Notes under the pieces: model-generated | The model's database searches: none | What the model was told of the DNA's origin: nothing | What the model saw: only the letters and a program-made list of their open reading frames with translations | NCBI RefSeq assembly: GCF_021728415.1 | Contig: NZ_JAKKDV010000001.1 | Location: 124,001 to 188,000 of the forward strand | DNA: 64,000 nucleotides | Reading direction: 5' to 3' | Source of the DNA: Flaviramulus multivorans | GTDB lineage: Bacteria; Bacteroidota; Bacteroidia; Flavobacteriales; Flavobacteriaceae | In this document: piece after piece, positions 63,149 to 64,000 of the stretch | Position numbering within the stretch: position 1 is the first letter of the stretch | How the letters are laid out: the number at the start of each line of letters is the position of its first letter | Translations under genes and position numbers: made by a program

Positions 63149-64000
63149 ATGAGAAAGCATTTTTTGTTTTTTGTTTCCCTAATTTTATTTTTTACTTTAA
63201 CCACACAAGCACAAGATTTAAATTCAAAATCTCAATTAAACACAAATCAAAATACTACTACCGTTGAAACTAAATCACCTGATTCAGTTTTAACAAATAG
63301 TACTGAAGCAAAAACCTCAAACGTTTCTCATTCGCCTTCACAAAATACGTCATCAACTGATATCATACCTAGTCAAGGTTTTTCAATAAATAGTTTGTGG
63401 CGCGGTATTTTAGGAATGATTACTTTAGTGTTTATTGCTTTCCTTTTTAGTAGTAACAAAAAAGCTATTAATTGGAAAATTGTGGGTATTGGATTAGCCT
63501 TTCAATTACTTATAGCTATTGGTGTTTTAAAAGTTGAATTTATTAAAAGTATTTTTGAATTCATCGGTGGTTTATTTGTTCAAGTATTAGAATTCACCAG
63601 AGCTGGAAGCAAATTTTTGTTTGAAGGATTGGTGGTTGATATGGATACTTTTGGGTTTATATTCGCCTTTCAAGTATTACCTACTATTATATTTTTCTCC
63701 GCACTTACTTCGGTATTATTTTATTTAGGTATCATTCAAAAAGTAGTAAAAGCTATGGCTTGGTTACTTACAAAAGCCTTAAAAATTTCTGGGGCAGAAA
63801 GCTTAAGCGTTGCGGGTAACATATTTTTAGGACAGACTGAAGCGCCGCTTTTAATAAAAGCTTATTTAGAAAAAATGAATAAGTCTGAAATGCTTTTAGT
63901 AATGATTGGTGGAATGGCAACCGTTGCTGGTGCCGTATTAGCAGCTTATATTGGATTTCTTGGTGGAGACGATCCTGCTTTACGCTTATTCTATGCAAAA
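63149..64000 (+). CDS. CNT-family (NupC-like) nucleoside transporter, C-terminus off window
   Basis: 284 codons are visible and the frame is open at the right edge. Unusually for this family, the N-terminus is a signal peptide (ends TTQAQ) and a 55-residue Ser/Thr/Asn-rich linker before the first membrane segment (LWRGILGMITLVFIAFLFS). The family blocks FQVLPTIIFFSALTSVLFYLG and SVAGNIFLGQTEAPLLIKAYL (the nucleoside/sodium site) and GGMATVAGAVLAAYIGFLG follow. The gene begins 15 bases after the bifunctional-nuclease gene, so it likely belongs to the same transcript. Confidence 0.92.
   Translation, partial: MRKHFLFFVSLILFFTLTTQAQDLNSKSQLNTNQNTTTVETKSPDSVLTNSTEAKTSNVSHSPSQNTSSTDIIPSQGFSINSLWRGILGMITLVFIAFLFSSNKKAINWKIVGIGLAFQLLIAIGVLKVEFIKSIFEFIGGLFVQVLEFTRAGSKFLFEGLVVDMDTFGFIFAFQVLPTIIFFSALTSVLFYLGIIQKVVKAMAWLLTKALKISGAESLSVAGNIFLGQTEAPLLIKAYLEKMNKSEMLLVMIGGMATVAGAVLAAYIGFLGGDDPALRLFYAK

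Overview
The window looks like chromosomal DNA of a marine-type member of the Flavobacteriaceae (Bacteroidetes). The evidence is low GC content, no Shine-Dalgarno pattern before starts, -7 boxes of the flavobacterial TAnnTTTG type (clearest at 9228-9235 and 40803-40810), GLPGLI and DUF5686 proteins, a type IX secretion C-terminal sorting domain, carboxypeptidase-regulatory-domain outer-membrane proteins, a membrane pyrophosphatase, and an alginate-lyase-like PL6 enzyme. I see no phage, insertion sequence, integron or CRISPR array. It reads as core metabolism plus one catabolic cluster.

Left part (1-21 kb) is amino-acid biosynthesis. A SAM-I riboswitch precedes metY and a giant homoserine O-acetyltransferase/aspartokinase/homoserine dehydrogenase fusion that runs off the left edge. 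After an uncharacterised helical protein come leuA and leuB (leuCD are not here), then a polyphosphate-glucokinase-like ROK kinase. An 11-gene operon on the minus strand (GNAT acyltransferase, argG, argC, proC, argD, proA, proB, argF', argB, argE', argH) holds nearly all of the linear arginine route and the whole proline route. Its transcarbamylase has Ala at the residue that separates N-acetyl- from N-succinylornithine enzymes, and its first gene is a candidate N-acylglutamate synthase.

21.2-32.4 kb is a two-sided catabolic cluster around an AraC regulator. It contains two DUF1080 (3-keto-glycoside hydrolase family) lipoproteins, two Gfo/Idh/MocA oxidoreductases, two TIM-barrel sugar isomerases, an MFS permease, and a GMC flavoprotein with its small Tat-signal subunit. 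Together they suggest sugar breakdown through 3-keto-glycosides.

32.4-43.2 kb has an azurin, GapN, the ilvDBNC operon, metK and tRNA-Tyr. Upstream of ilvD I find a 20-residue Ile/Val-rich leader peptide, a pause hairpin, a seven-base antiterminator pairing and an intrinsic terminator, which is a complete attenuator. Divergently, metK is preceded by a SAM-II-like riboswitch with an unusually long loop containing a palindromic repeat; an inverted copy of that repeat lies just after metK.

43.2-64 kb carries an outer-membrane barrel with a GLPGLI protein, a deoxynucleoside kinase, a secreted PL6 lyase behind two perfect tandem palindromes, an App1-type phosphatase, membrane and soluble pyrophosphatases, an M1 peptidase, a DUF5686 protein, pyruvate dehydrogenase E1 beta, electron-transfer flavoprotein subunits, a bifunctional-nuclease-family protein, and the start of a CNT nucleoside transporter that runs off the right edge.
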